Below are positions 34,714 through 43,200 of a stretch of 64,000 bases of DNA, piece after piece. A program made the position numbers and the translations under genes. The notes under the pieces were generated by a model that was given only the letters and a program-made list of their open reading frames with translations, had not been told where the DNA came from and did no database searches. Source of the stretch: Micromonospora sp. CB01531 (GTDB lineage Bacteria > Actinomycetota > Actinomycetes > Mycobacteriales > Micromonosporaceae); the NCBI RefSeq assembly GCF_001905095.1, contig NZ_LWLS01000081.1, positions 1 to 64,000 on the forward strand. The letters run 5' to 3'. Positions within the stretch are counted from its first letter, which is position 1, and each line of letters begins with the position of its first letter.

Positions 34714-35769
34714 TCAGCCATCGGTGGCCGGTCCGCCGGGTAGGACCGGGCGGACCCGCGCGGCGCGGACGGCGCGCCGGTGCGCCCGGAAGATCGTCGC
34801 GGTGACCAGCCCGAGGATCCCGAGCAGGACCCAGAGCGCCAACCCCACCAGCGGCCAGCGCCCCGCCCGCCAGTCGAAGTAGACCGCCGACTTGAGCAGG
34901 TCGGTGGCCAGCCCGGTCACGTTCCACCGGTGCATCCCGCGCAGGAAGGTCGGCAGGAACTCCGGGGCGTAGATGCCGCCCGAGCCAGGATTGCCGAGCA
35001 CCACCAGCAGCAGGATCACCAGGCCGGTACCGAGCAGTCCCAGCCACCCCTGCACCGCCGCGGCGACCATGCCGGCGGCGAACACGGTGAGCGCGCCGAC
35101 CAGGAAGACCGCCAGGACCTGGTGGGCCCAGATGCCCATCACCGGCCCGACCAGCACCGCGCCGATGATGCCGAGCAGCACGGAGTGCACCGCGAGGGTG
35201 GCGATCCGCAGGCCGGCGCGGCGCAGGCTGCGGGGCGCGGTGCCGAGCGAGATACCCAGGGCAGTGGACGCCAGGTAGCCGCCGAGCACCAGGCCGACCG
35301 CGAGGTAGAACGGCACCAGCCCACGCGGGTCGTCGGCGGAGACGGGCACCTCGTCGGTGACCTGGAGCGGCAGGTTGGCCTGCCCGGCGGCCTGGATGAG
35401 CACCTTGGTGACCAGGTCGGTGGCGGTGGGCGCGCCGGCGCTGGCGGTGGCCAGGGTCAGGCCGCCGCCCGGGTCGGTGTGCAGCACCGCGTAGACCTCG
35501 CGGGACCGCAGGGCGTCGAGGGCACGGTCCTGGTCGTCGTACTGGACGGGTTTGATGGTGTCGGTTCGGCTGCGGACGGCGGCCAGCACCGCTTGGGCGC
35601 GCTGGTCGCTGCGGGCCACCCCGACCGGCACGTCGCGCGGGGTCGGCTTGTGCAGCGCCCCGACGTACGCCGCGATGAACGCGGTGGCCAGGGCGAGCGT
35701 GCCGACCAGCAGCGCGGCCGCGCGCGGCAGCCAGTCGCGTACCGGAAGCTCCGGCCCCTGATCGCCCAC
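34714..35769 (-). CDS. ABC-2-like/DUF3533-type membrane protein
   Basis: The 351-residue protein starts at GTG 35769. It has an N-terminal helix (PRAAALLVGTLALATAFIAAYVGAL), an extracytoplasmic domain of about 100 residues and five to six C-terminal helices (including FYLAVGLVLGGYLASTALGI, VFLVGALTVFAAGMVAAAV, GLVILLLVVLG and GLALWVLLGILGLVTATIF). This topology is that of YhgE/Pip or ABC-2-like permeases without an ATPase. I see no ATP-binding partner nearby, so transport function is uncertain. It lies upstream of ppc by 123 bp on the same strand; no link is evident. Confidence 0.7.
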   Translation of the reverse strand: MGDQGPELPVRDWLPRAAALLVGTLALATAFIAAYVGALHKPTPRDVPVGVARSDQRAQAVLAAVRSRTDTIKPVQYDDQDRALDALRSREVYAVLHTDPGGGLTLATASAGAPTATDLVTKVLIQAAGQANLPLQVTDEVPVSADDPRGLVPFYLAVGLVLGGYLASTALGISLGTAPRSLRRAGLRIATLAVHSVLLGIIGAVLVGPVMGIWAHQVLAVFLVGALTVFAAGMVAAAVQGWLGLLGTGLVILLLVVLGNPGSGGIYAPEFLPTFLRGMHRWNVTGLATDLLKSAVYFDWRAGRWPLVGLALWVLLGILGLVTATIFRAHRRAVRAARVRPVLPGGPATDG

Positions 35770-35921
35770 GTGGCCAGCCTAGGGCGGCGCTTCGCCCGGG
35801 TTGTGCGGTTTGGCCGCCCTGTCCGGTGACCCTTCGGGGGCGACGGCGTGCCGGCACGAGCGCCCGCCGGCCGGACGGACGCCCGGAAAACCCGCTGGCC
35901 CCGGCCGATAGCGTCGGGGGC

Positions 35922-36962
35922 ATGACGTCGTTGCGATACCCCGCCAAGCCGAAGCCGGGCGACCGGGTCGCCGTGGTCTCCCCGTCCGCCGGGCTGCCGG
36001 GCCTTTTCCCCCACGTGTACGAGCTGGGGCTGCGCCGGCTGCGCGAGGAGTTCGGAATGGAGCCGGTGGAGTATCCGACGACCCGGCAGTTGGGCGCCGA
36101 CCCGCGGGACCGGGCGCGGGACCTGACCGCCGCCTTCGCCGACCCGACGATCACCGCCGTGCTCGCCACCGTCGGCGGGGACGACCTGATCACGGTCACG
36201 CCGCATCTCGACGACGCGGTGCTGCGGGCCAACCCGAAGCCGTACTACGGCTACTCGGACAACACCAACGTCCTCAACCACCTCTACCGGCTGGGCATGG
36301 TGGCGTACCACGGCGGGTCAGTCCTGGTGCACCTCGGCCGGCCGGGCAAGCCGCACCCGCTGACCTTCGACTCGCTGCGCGCCGCCCTGTTCACCTCCGG
36401 CTGGTACGAGCTGACCCCGGCCGCCGAGTGGGGCGACCAGCCGAACGACTGGCGGGACCCGTCCACCCTGGCGTACGAGCCGGTGATGTTCCCCGGCGCC
36501 GGGTGGCGCTGGCAGGGGCCGGCGACCGTGGTGCAGGGCCGCACCTGGGGCGGCAACCTGGAGATCCTGCACTGGTTGCTGGCCACTGACCGGGTCGGTG
36601 CGGTGGCGGACCACGCGGGTGAGGTGCTGATCATCGAGACGTCGGAGGAGTTGCCCTCGGCCACCGAGGTGTTCCGGATCCTGCGCAACATGGGCGAGCG
36701 GGAGCTGCTCGCCGGCTTCCCGGCGGTGCTGGTGGGCCGCGCCAAGGCGTGGGAGTTCGACAAGCCGCACACGGTGGAGCAGCGACGGGAGTGGGGCGAG
36801 GCGCAGCGGGAGGCGATCACCCGGGCGCTGGCGGACTACGCCGAGGATCCAGTGGTGGTCTTCGACGTCGATCTCGGGCACACCGATCCGCAGCTGATCA
36901 TCCCGTACGGCGGGGAGGTCCGGGTCGACGCGATCGAGCGCCGCATCTCGGTGCGCTACTGA
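35922..36962 (+). CDS. S66 family peptidase (LD-carboxypeptidase / MccF-like)
   Basis: ATG 35922 gives 346 residues. The S66 fold is evident: GDRVAVVSPSAGLPGLFP at the N-terminus, AVLATVGGDDLI, YYGYSDNTNVLNHLY with the nucleophilic serine at 112, GGNLEILHWLL with the catalytic glutamate, and VVFDVDLGHTDPQLIIPYG with the histidine. Family members cut LD-peptide bonds of recycled muropeptides or detoxify microcin C-like peptide nucleotides; the MccF branch seems closer because the length is about 340. The 3' end overlaps the small GntR gene by 7 bp (convergent). Confidence 0.88.
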   Translation: MTSLRYPAKPKPGDRVAVVSPSAGLPGLFPHVYELGLRRLREEFGMEPVEYPTTRQLGADPRDRARDLTAAFADPTITAVLATVGGDDLITVTPHLDDAVLRANPKPYYGYSDNTNVLNHLYRLGMVAYHGGSVLVHLGRPGKPHPLTFDSLRAALFTSGWYELTPAAEWGDQPNDWRDPSTLAYEPVMFPGAGWRWQGPATVVQGRTWGGNLEILHWLLATDRVGAVADHAGEVLIIETSEELPSATEVFRILRNMGERELLAGFPAVLVGRAKAWEFDKPHTVEQRREWGEAQREAITRALADYAEDPVVVFDVDLGHTDPQLIIPYGGEVRVDAIERRISVRY

Positions 36963-37177
36963 CCGCCCCGGACGAACACGCCGGCGCCCGGTGCGCCTTC
37001 CACGAGCCCGCGTGCCTTGAGCCAGTCGATGGCGGAGCGCACCACCTGGCGGGACACGTCGAACTCGGCGCAGAGTTCGGTGCCGGAGGGCAGCTTCGCG
37101 CCCGGCGGGTACTCGCCGGATTCAATGCGCTCGGTCAGGGTGTCGATGAGGCGTTGCTTCTTCGTGTACGCAGGCAT
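36956..37177 (-). CDS. Minimal GntR-family DNA-binding protein
   Basis: ATG 37177 (73 residues, MPAYTKKQRLIDTLTERIES). It consists only of a winged HTH: GEYPPGAKLPSGTELCAEFDVSRQVVRSAIDWLKARGLV and a wing GAGVFVRGG. The usual ligand domain is missing, so it is a stand-alone DNA-binding protein. Such mini-GntR proteins occur in actinomycetes. The target is unknown; no divergent partner gene is near, apart from a palindrome upstream. Confidence 0.8.
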   Translation of the reverse strand: MPAYTKKQRLIDTLTERIESGEYPPGAKLPSGTELCAEFDVSRQVVRSAIDWLKARGLVEGAPGAGVFVRGGQ

Positions 37178-37241
37178 GGGTTGACTTCCGTGGCAGGTAC
37201 CGCCCATGTGATCACGGCTGCCGCCGCCGAGCCGCACATCG

Positions 37242-37306
37242 ACTCCAGTTGCGCGATATCGCGGTCTCTGCCCGGAGTGGATACCGCAACATCGCGCATC
37301 TGGAGT
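37242..37306. repeat. CTCCAG-type intergenic palindrome
   Basis: Arms at 37242-37265 and 37283-37306 match at 21 of 24 positions; the left arm begins ACTCCAGTTGCGCGATATCG. It lies upstream of the mini-GntR gene and downstream of the cyclase gene (same strand). It looks like another dispersed intergenic palindrome type. Confidence 0.75.
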
Positions 37307-37351
37307 GGACCTTGACCACGGCGAGCGGTGCCGGACCGGGCGAGCATCGGA

Positions 37352-38266
37352 TCAGGCGTCGACGATGGCGAAGGCGCGGACCGGGAAGGTGCCCATGCCG
37401 GCCACCCGCGGCGGCGCGGCGGTGAACCGGAACCCCTCCGGAGGCAGGGCCGCCAGGCCGGTCAGGTGCTCCACGATCGGGATGCCGGCGGCGAGCAGGG
37501 CGCTGTGCGCGGGGCGCTCGCCGGCCGCCGCCGGGGTCATGTCGTCGATGTTGATCGAGTCGATGCCGATCAGGGACGCGCCCGCGTCGACCAGCCAGTC
37601 GGCACCGTCCCGGGCCAGGTAGGGCGCGCCGGGGCCGGCGTACCGGTCGGTGCCGAAGTGCGTGTCCCACCCGGTGTGCAGCAGCACCGCCCGCCCCGCC
37701 ACGTCGTACGGGGCCAGCATCAGCCGGTCCACGGACCGGGTGCCGGGCGGTACCCGGACCACGATCCCGGGCAGGTCGGCGAGGCGGTCGAGCGGGGTTC
37801 CGGCCAGGTCGGCCCCGTCGGCCCAACGGTGGGCGGGCGTGTCGAGGTAGGTGCCGGTATTGGCGATCATGTCGATCCGGGCGACGTGGAACTCGACGCC
37901 CGAGGCGTAGTTCGCCCGGGACGCGTCCCGGGTGAGCCAGTCGGTGATCCGCGGTGCCGGCCAGCCGGGCAGGGTGATCATCCCGTCGGTGATCACGTGG
38001 CTCAGCTCGACAAGTCGCCGGCTGCCGTCGCCGGCCGGAACGGCGACCGCCCGGCCGCCCTTGTGCGGCTCCTCGACGACCGTCCGGTTGGTGATCCGCA
38101 CCTCGCCCACCATGAGCAGGCCGAGGTGCCGGACGAGGAGCGCGCCCAGCGTCGCGTCGTCTATCTCCGGGCCGGGGACGTCCAACCGGAACCCCTCGGT
38201 CCGCAACCCGCCGCCGTTGGCGAAGACGACCTCCGCGTCGAAGACCGCCCGGTACTCCGCTGCCAT
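37352..38266 (-). CDS. Cyclase-family protein with N-terminal extra domain
   Basis: ATG 38266 gives 304 residues. Residues 1-75 (FDAEVVFANGGGLRTEGFRLDV... VRITNRTVVEEPHKGG) form an extra alpha/beta domain. The rest is a kynurenine formamidase/cyclase-like domain: VELSHVITDGMITLPGWPAP, the metal-site region ANTGTYLDTPAHRWADG, and LLHTGWDTHFG. The family motif HxGTHxDxPxH here reads NxGTYxDxPxH, so two histidine ligands are replaced while Asp and the last His remain. Function is therefore uncertain; it may be a diverged hydrolase. No neighbour indicates a pathway. Confidence 0.82.
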   Translation of the reverse strand: MAAEYRAVFDAEVVFANGGGLRTEGFRLDVPGPEIDDATLGALLVRHLGLLMVGEVRITNRTVVEEPHKGGRAVAVPAGDGSRRLVELSHVITDGMITLPGWPAPRITDWLTRDASRANYASGVEFHVARIDMIANTGTYLDTPAHRWADGADLAGTPLDRLADLPGIVVRVPPGTRSVDRLMLAPYDVAGRAVLLHTGWDTHFGTDRYAGPGAPYLARDGADWLVDAGASLIGIDSINIDDMTPAAAGERPAHSALLAAGIPIVEHLTGLAALPPEGFRFTAAPPRVAGMGTFPVRAFAIVDA

Positions 38267-38354
38267 ACCGTCACCGCACCACGCCCTCCCGCCCGTGGTC
38301 AAGATCCTTCCCAGCCACCCGCCACCATCGCCCCGCCACGGGAGCGCCCACTTT

Positions 38355-38400
38355 CCCGGAAGTAGTGGTCTCCCGAGCGCTGGAGGCCACTACTTCCGGG
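38355..38400. repeat. CCCGGAAGTAGTGG palindrome
   Basis: CCCGGAAGTAGTGG (38355-38368) and CCACTACTTCCGGG (38387-38400) are a perfect 14-bp inverted repeat. The interior continues pairing for four bases (CTCC/GGAG), leaving a short loop. Confidence 0.8.
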
Positions 38401-38404
38401 AATT

Positions 38405-38545
38405 AGTGCGGATCTTGGGCGCGATGCGGTGCGCGCGGGCCCGGGGCGCGGATCTTGGAGGCGGTGCGGGATGCGGGGACCCGGGGCGCGAATCTTGGGC
38501 GGGGCGCGGTGGGCGTGCGGATCTTGGGAGCGGGGGCGGGCGCAG
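38405..38545. repeat. Degenerate 40-bp tandem repeats with GGATCTTGG core
   Basis: The core (G/A)ATCTTGG recurs at 38411, 38451, 38491 and 38520, a period of 40, 40 and 29 bp, in G-rich flanks (GCGCGGGCCCGGGGCGCG between). About three and a half units are seen. The composition is extremely G-rich on the plus strand. Confidence 0.75.
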
Positions 38546-38687
38546 GCGGGCGCGGGGCGCGGGGCGCGGGTGGGCGGCGGCTGGGGCCCGGAATGTCCGG
38601 GGAGGGGGATAGTCTCGAACGGTGCACCCCCCGTCCGGCTGGACGCGGGGTCGTCGCCGTGCGTTGACCTCCTGGATGTGATCACAG

Positions 38688-41600
38688 ATGCTCACCGGAC
38701 TCTTCTCCGCCGCCCTGGCCGACCCGGGGTTGGCCCGGGCGCGTGACCTGGCGCGCTCCGGTGCCGCGCAGGTCGACGGCCTCGACCTCACCGCTCCGGC
38801 CGCGCTGCGTCCGTTCGCGGTGGCGGCCGTCGCCGCGGACGAGCCGGTGGGCGGCGCCGGGCGGCCAGTGCTTGCCGTCACCGCCACCACCCGGGAGGCC
38901 GAGGACCTGGCGTCCGCGCTGGGCAGCCTGCTGCCGCCGGAGCAGGTGGCGATCTTCCCGTCCTGGGAGACGCTGCCACACGAGCGGCTCTCGCCCCGCT
39001 CCGACACCGTCGGGCGGCGGTTGGCCGTGCTGCGCCGGTTGGCGCACCCCGAGTCGGCCGACGCGCACGGGCGGACCGGGCCGCTGCGGGTGGTGGTGGC
39101 GCCCGTCCGGTCGCTGCTGCAGCCGCAGCTCAAGGGGCTCGGCGACCTGGAGCCGGTGCAGCTCACCGCCGGTGACGAGGCGGACCTGGAGGAGGTCGCC
39201 CGCCGGCTCACCGACATGGCGTACGCCCGGGTCGACCTGGTGACCAAGCGGGGCGAGTTCGCCGTCCGGGGCGGCATCCTGGACGTCTTCCCGCCCACCG
39301 ACGAGCACCCGTCCCGGGTCGAGTTCTGGGGCGACGAGGTCGAGGAGATTCGCACCTTCGCAGTCGCCGACCAGCGGACCATCGAGCAGGTTCCGCAGCT
39401 CTGGGCGCCGCCGTGCCGGGAGCTGCTGCTCACCCCGGCGGTGCGCCGGCGGGCCGCCGCGCTGGCCGAGGAGCACCCCGAGCTGGCCGAGATCCTCGAC
39501 AAGCTGGCCGAGGGCATCCCGGTCGAGGGGATGGAGTCGCTCGCCCCGGCGCTGATCGGCGCCGGCTCGATGGAGCTGCTGCTGGACTGCATGCCGGCCG
39601 GCACCCACGTGCTGCTCTGCGACCCGGAGCGGATCCGCACCCGGGCGCACGACCTGGTGCGTACCTCCGATGAGTTCCTCCAGGCGAGCTGGGCCGCGGC
39701 CGCCGTCGGGGGGCAGGCCCCGGTCGACCTCGGCGCCGCCGCCTTCCGGACCCTGGCCGACGTACGCACGGCCGCCCGCGCCCTGCGCCAGCCCTGGTGG
39801 ACCCTCGCGCCGTTCGGGCTGGTGGAGGCGGAGGCCGCGCCCGCCCGGCAGCCCTGGGAGGACGAGCCCACCGAGGTCGACGTGACCCCCGACGACGCGA
39901 TCGCGGTGATCCTGGCCGCCCAGCCGGCGCCGCTCTACCACGGCGAGACCGCCCGGGTGGTCGACGACCTCAAGCGCTGGGCCGGCGAGGGCTGGTCGAT
40001 CGCGCTGGTCTTCGAGGGGCACGGCCCCGCCCAGCGGGCCGTCGAGGTGCTCCGCGACGCCGGGCTCGGCGCCCGGCTCACCGAGGAGGTGCCCGCCGCG
40101 CCCGCCCCCGGCGAGCTGCTGGTCTCCTGCGGCTGCCTGACCGCCGGCTTCGTCGACGAGGCGTCCCGGTTCGTGCTGCTCACCGGCAACGACGTGACCG
40201 GCGGCCGGGGCGCCTCCACCCGGGACATGCGCAAACTGCCCAGCCGACGGCGCAACACGATCGACCCGCTGGAGCTCAAGGCCGGCGACCACGTGGTGCA
40301 CGAGCAGCACGGCATCGGCCGGTACGTCGAGCTGGTGCAGCGCACGGTCAACGGCGCCTCCCGGGAATACCTGGTCATCGAGTACGCCCCGAGCAAGCGC
40401 GGCCAGCCGGGCGACCGGCTCTTCGTCCCCACCGACCAGCTCGACCAGCTCTCCCGGTACGTCGGCGGCGAGCAGCCCACCCTGCACAAGATGGGCGGCT
40501 CGGACTGGCAGAAGTCGAAGGCGCGCGCCCGCAAGGCGGTCCGCGAGATCGCCGCCCAGCTCATCCAGCTCTATGCCGCCCGCAAGGCGTCCAAGGGGCA
40601 CGCGTTCGGCGCCGACACCCCGTGGCAGCGGGAGCTGGAGGACGCCTTCCCCTGGCAGGAGACGCCGGACCAGCTCGCGGCGATCGAAGAGGTCAAGCGG
40701 GACATGGAGCAGACGGTCCCGATGGACCGCCTGATCTGCGGCGACGTCGGGTACGGCAAGACCGAGATCGCGGTCCGCGCGGCGTTCAAGGCGGTGCAGG
40801 ACGGCAAGCAGGTGGCCGTGCTGGTGCCCACCACCCTGCTCGTGCAGCAGCACTACAACACGTTCGCCGAGCGGATGAGCCAGTTCCCGATCACCATCCG
40901 GCAGCTGTCCCGGTTCCAGACGCCGAAGGAGGCCGAGCAGACGCTGGCGATGGTCGCCGACGGCACCGCCGACATCGTCATCGGCACCCACCGGCTGCTC
41001 CAGGCGGCCACCCGGTTCAAGCAGCTCGGCCTGGTCATCATCGACGAGGAGCAGCGCTTCGGCGTCGAGCACAAGGAGCACCTGAAGACCCTGCGCGCCT
41101 CGGTCGACGTGCTGGCCATGTCGGCCACCCCGATCCCGCGCACGCTGGAGATGGCGATCACCGGCATCCGGGAGATGTCCACCATCGCCACCCCGCCGGA
41201 GGAGCGGCACCCGGTGCTCACCGCCGTCGGGGCGTATGACGAGCGGCAGGTGGCCGCCGCCGTGCACCGCGAGCTGCTCCGCGACGGTCAGGTGTTCTAC
41301 CTGCACAACCGGGTCGAGTCGATCGAGCGGGCGGCCCGCCGGATCCGCGAGCTGGTGCCCGAGGCCCGGGTCGCGGTGGCGCACGGCCAGATGGGCGAGG
41401 AAGCGCTCGAGAAGGTGATGGTCGGCTTCTGGGAGAAGGATTTCGACGTCCTGGTCTGCACCACGATCGTGGAGTCCGGCATCGACATCCCGAACGCGAA
41501 CACGCTGATCGTGGAGCGGGCCGACCTGCTCGGCCTGGCCCAGCTGCACCAGATCCGGGGCCGGGTCGGCCGCGGTCGGGAAAGGGCGTACTCGTACTTC

Positions 41601-42332
41601 CTCTATCCCGCGGACCGGCCGCTGACCGAGAACGCGCACGAGCGGCTGACCACCATCGCCCAGCACACCGAGCTGGGCGCCGGCATGTACGTGGCGATGA
41701 AGGACCTGGAGATCCGGGGCGCCGGCAACCTGCTGGGCGGCGAGCAGTCCGGCCACATCGAGGGCGTCGGCTTCGACCTGTACGTCCGGATGGTCGGCGA
41801 GGCGGTCTCCGCCTTCAAGGGCGAGCACGCGGAGGAGGAGACCGAGGTCAAGGTGGACCTGCCGGTCGACGCGCACCTGCCGCACGACTACGTCGGCGTG
41901 GAGAGGCTGCGCCTGGAGATGTACCGCAAGCTCGCCGAGGCCCGCGACGAGGAGCGGCTGCGCGAGGTGGTCGCCGAGATGACCGACCGCTACGGCGAAC
42001 CGCCCGCGCCGGTGCAGAACCTGGTCGCGGTGGCCCGGTTCCGGCTGCTGGCCCGGCAGTACGGCCTGGCCGACGTCTCGATGCAGGGCAAGCACATCCG
42101 GTTCAGCCCGCTGCCGCTGCCCGACTCGAAGCAGCTGCGGCTCAAGCGCTACCACCCGGATTCGGTCTACAAGCAGGCGCTCGACCAGGTCAGCGTGCCC
42201 CGGCCGAGCACCCGCCGGGTCGGCGGCGAGCCGCTGCGCGACCAAGCGCTGCTGGAGTGGTGCGCCCAACTTCTCAGGGACGTGCTGGGCGAGCCGGTCG
42301 CGGCGCAGCCGGCCGGAGCGGCGGCCCGATGA
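38688..42332 (+). CDS. mfd: Transcription-repair coupling factor (Mfd)
   Basis: The 1214-residue helicase removes RNA polymerase stalled at lesions and recruits the UvrABC system. An N-terminal UvrB-like module (FPSWETLPHERLSPRSDTVGRR) is followed by the RNA-polymerase-interaction CarD-like domain (LKAGDHVVHEQHGIGRYVELV). The RecG-like motor has Walker A DRLICGDVGYGKTEIAVRAA, Walker B LVIIDEEQRFGVEHK, SATPIPRTLEMAITGIREMS, and QIRGRVGRGRERAYSY; the C-terminal TRCF domain follows. Length fits the family. The stop overlaps an ATG (ATGA) that opens a 15-residue micro-ORF made by a duplication of the last codons. Confidence 0.97.
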   Translation: MLTGLFSAALADPGLARARDLARSGAAQVDGLDLTAPAALRPFAVAAVAADEPVGGAGRPVLAVTATTREAEDLASALGSLLPPEQVAIFPSWETLPHERLSPRSDTVGRRLAVLRRLAHPESADAHGRTGPLRVVVAPVRSLLQPQLKGLGDLEPVQLTAGDEADLEEVARRLTDMAYARVDLVTKRGEFAVRGGILDVFPPTDEHPSRVEFWGDEVEEIRTFAVADQRTIEQVPQLWAPPCRELLLTPAVRRRAAALAEEHPELAEILDKLAEGIPVEGMESLAPALIGAGSMELLLDCMPAGTHVLLCDPERIRTRAHDLVRTSDEFLQASWAAAAVGGQAPVDLGAAAFRTLADVRTAARALRQPWWTLAPFGLVEAEAAPARQPWEDEPTEVDVTPDDAIAVILAAQPAPLYHGETARVVDDLKRWAGEGWSIALVFEGHGPAQRAVEVLRDAGLGARLTEEVPAAPAPGELLVSCGCLTAGFVDEASRFVLLTGNDVTGGRGASTRDMRKLPSRRRNTIDPLELKAGDHVVHEQHGIGRYVELVQRTVNGASREYLVIEYAPSKRGQPGDRLFVPTDQLDQLSRYVGGEQPTLHKMGGSDWQKSKARARKAVREIAAQLIQLYAARKASKGHAFGADTPWQRELEDAFPWQETPDQLAAIEEVKRDMEQTVPMDRLICGDVGYGKTEIAVRAAFKAVQDGKQVAVLVPTTLLVQQHYNTFAERMSQFPITIRQLSRFQTPKEAEQTLAMVADGTADIVIGTHRLLQAATRFKQLGLVIIDEEQRFGVEHKEHLKTLRASVDVLAMSATPIPRTLEMAITGIREMSTIATPPEERHPVLTAVGAYDERQVAAAVHRELLRDGQVFYLHNRVESIERAARRIRELVPEARVAVAHGQMGEEALEKVMVGFWEKDFDVLVCTTIVESGIDIPNANTLIVERADLLGLAQLHQIRGRVGRGRERAYSYFLYPADRPLTENAHERLTTIAQHTELGAGMYVAMKDLEIRGAGNLLGGEQSGHIEGVGFDLYVRMVGEAVSAFKGEHAEEETEVKVDLPVDAHLPHDYVGVERLRLEMYRKLAEARDEERLREVVAEMTDRYGEPPAPVQNLVAVARFRLLARQYGLADVSMQGKHIRFSPLPLPDSKQLRLKRYHPDSVYKQALDQVSVPRPSTRRVGGEPLRDQALLEWCAQLLRDVLGEPVAAQPAGAAAR

Positions 42333-42378
42333 GCGCGGCGGGCGGGGGACAGCCGGTCGGAGCGGCGGCGCGGTGAGC
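42306..42378. repeat. 29-bp direct repeat spanning the mfd stop codon
   Basis: Copy 1 (42306-42334) contains the last codons of mfd plus TGAGC; copy 2 (42350-42378) repeats it with three mismatches, offset by 44 bp. Both end in RTGAGC. The unit between them starts TGAGCGCGGCGGGCGGG. Confidence 0.8.
42329..42376 (+). CDS. Micro-ORF (15 aa) generated by duplication at the mfd stop
   Basis: ATG 42329 overlaps the mfd TGA. The peptide MSAAGGGQPVGAAAR copies the Mfd C-terminus (QPAGAAAR) and its TGA again overlaps a GTG (42373). Translation would be by coupling from mfd. It may be only a by-product of the duplication, but its frame and overlap are kept. Confidence 0.3.
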   Translation: MSAAGGGQPVGAAAR

Positions 42379-42424
42379 CCCGGCGGGGTGGGCGGCGTCA
42401 CAGCTGCCTGCCGGGCATGAGAGA

Positions 42425-43198
42425 GTGGCCGTCATGCGTGCTCGCCGTCTTGTCGCCGCCGCCAGTGTGGCGGTGGGTCTCGTCGCCCTCGCCGGTTGCC
42501 GTTCCGAGCCGGGAGTCGCCGCCTACGTCGGTGACCACCGCATCACCGAGGATGCGGTGACCCGCCTGCTCGACGAGTTGCGGGCCGAGGTGCCCACCCC
42601 CAGCGCGGAGCCGAGCGCCGGCCCGGAGCAGGCCGCGCCAGCCGAGGTGCGGATGCCCACCCGCACCCAGTTGGTCAGCAACCTGGTGCTGCTCGACGTG
42701 TGCCAGCGGCTCGCCGACGACAAGGGCTACCAGCCGCCGCCGCAGCGGGTCACCGCGAGCCAGATCGCCCCGCAGCTCGGCGTCCCCGCCGACACCGCGT
42801 ACGCGGAGCGGGTGGCCGACCTGACCAACTGCATGAACAGCCTGCCCGCCCCCGAGCCGGTCGCGCCGACCGAGCAGGACCTCGCCGAGGTGGTCGCCGC
42901 CGGCAAGGCGGCCGGGGTGATCCCGGCCGAGGTGACCGTCCAGCAGGCCGCCGCCCAGCTCGACGGCGACCAGCTGCGCGGGGCGCTGGGCAGCAAGAAG
43001 GTGCTGGCCGACGCGATCACCGGCTACGAGGTCAGTGTCAGCCCCCGGTACCGCCCGCTGGAGATCCCGCTGCTCAGCTTCGCCGCCGGGCAGGCCGCGG
43101 TGAGCGTGCCGCTGGGCGAGCCCGGTTCCGACTCGGTGACCGACGTCTCCAAGCCCGAGCCGGCGGTCACCGAGTCGGCCGGCACGGTCGCACCCTGA
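42425..43198 (+). CDS. SurA N-terminal-domain-like lipoprotein
   Basis: The product (257 residues from GTG 42425; ATG 42434 is an alternative) has a lipoprotein signal (VAVGLVALAGC, lipobox LAGC). A SurA-type chaperone N-domain follows: GVAAYVGDHRITEDAVTRLLDELRAEV and the helices TRTQLVSNLVLLDVCQRLADDKGY. There is no parvulin-type peptidyl-prolyl isomerase domain, so it would be a chaperone or a non-catalytic relative. It lies between mfd and mazG; in mycobacteria the comparable lipoprotein gene (lpqU) lies after mazG and is unrelated. Confidence 0.8.
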   Translation: MAVMRARRLVAAASVAVGLVALAGCRSEPGVAAYVGDHRITEDAVTRLLDELRAEVPTPSAEPSAGPEQAAPAEVRMPTRTQLVSNLVLLDVCQRLADDKGYQPPPQRVTASQIAPQLGVPADTAYAERVADLTNCMNSLPAPEPVAPTEQDLAEVVAAGKAAGVIPAEVTVQQAAAQLDGDQLRGALGSKKVLADAITGYEVSVSPRYRPLEIPLLSFAAGQAAVSVPLGEPGSDSVTDVSKPEPAVTESAGTVAP

Positions 43199-43200
43199 GC

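Larger units (their letters stand above)
38303..38687. other. Repeat-rich intergenic region upstream of mfd
   Basis: 385 bp after the cyclase start and before mfd, with no supported gene. It contains a palindrome at 38355-38400 and 40-bp tandem repeats at 38405-38545. The last 100 bp hold the mfd promoter. The short open frames here are made by the repeats. Confidence 0.6.

Noticed and set aside
38405..38545. Short repeats that might be a CRISPR array
   Set aside because: Units are tandem with a 40-bp period, degenerate, G-rich and without unique spacers; no cas genes are present.
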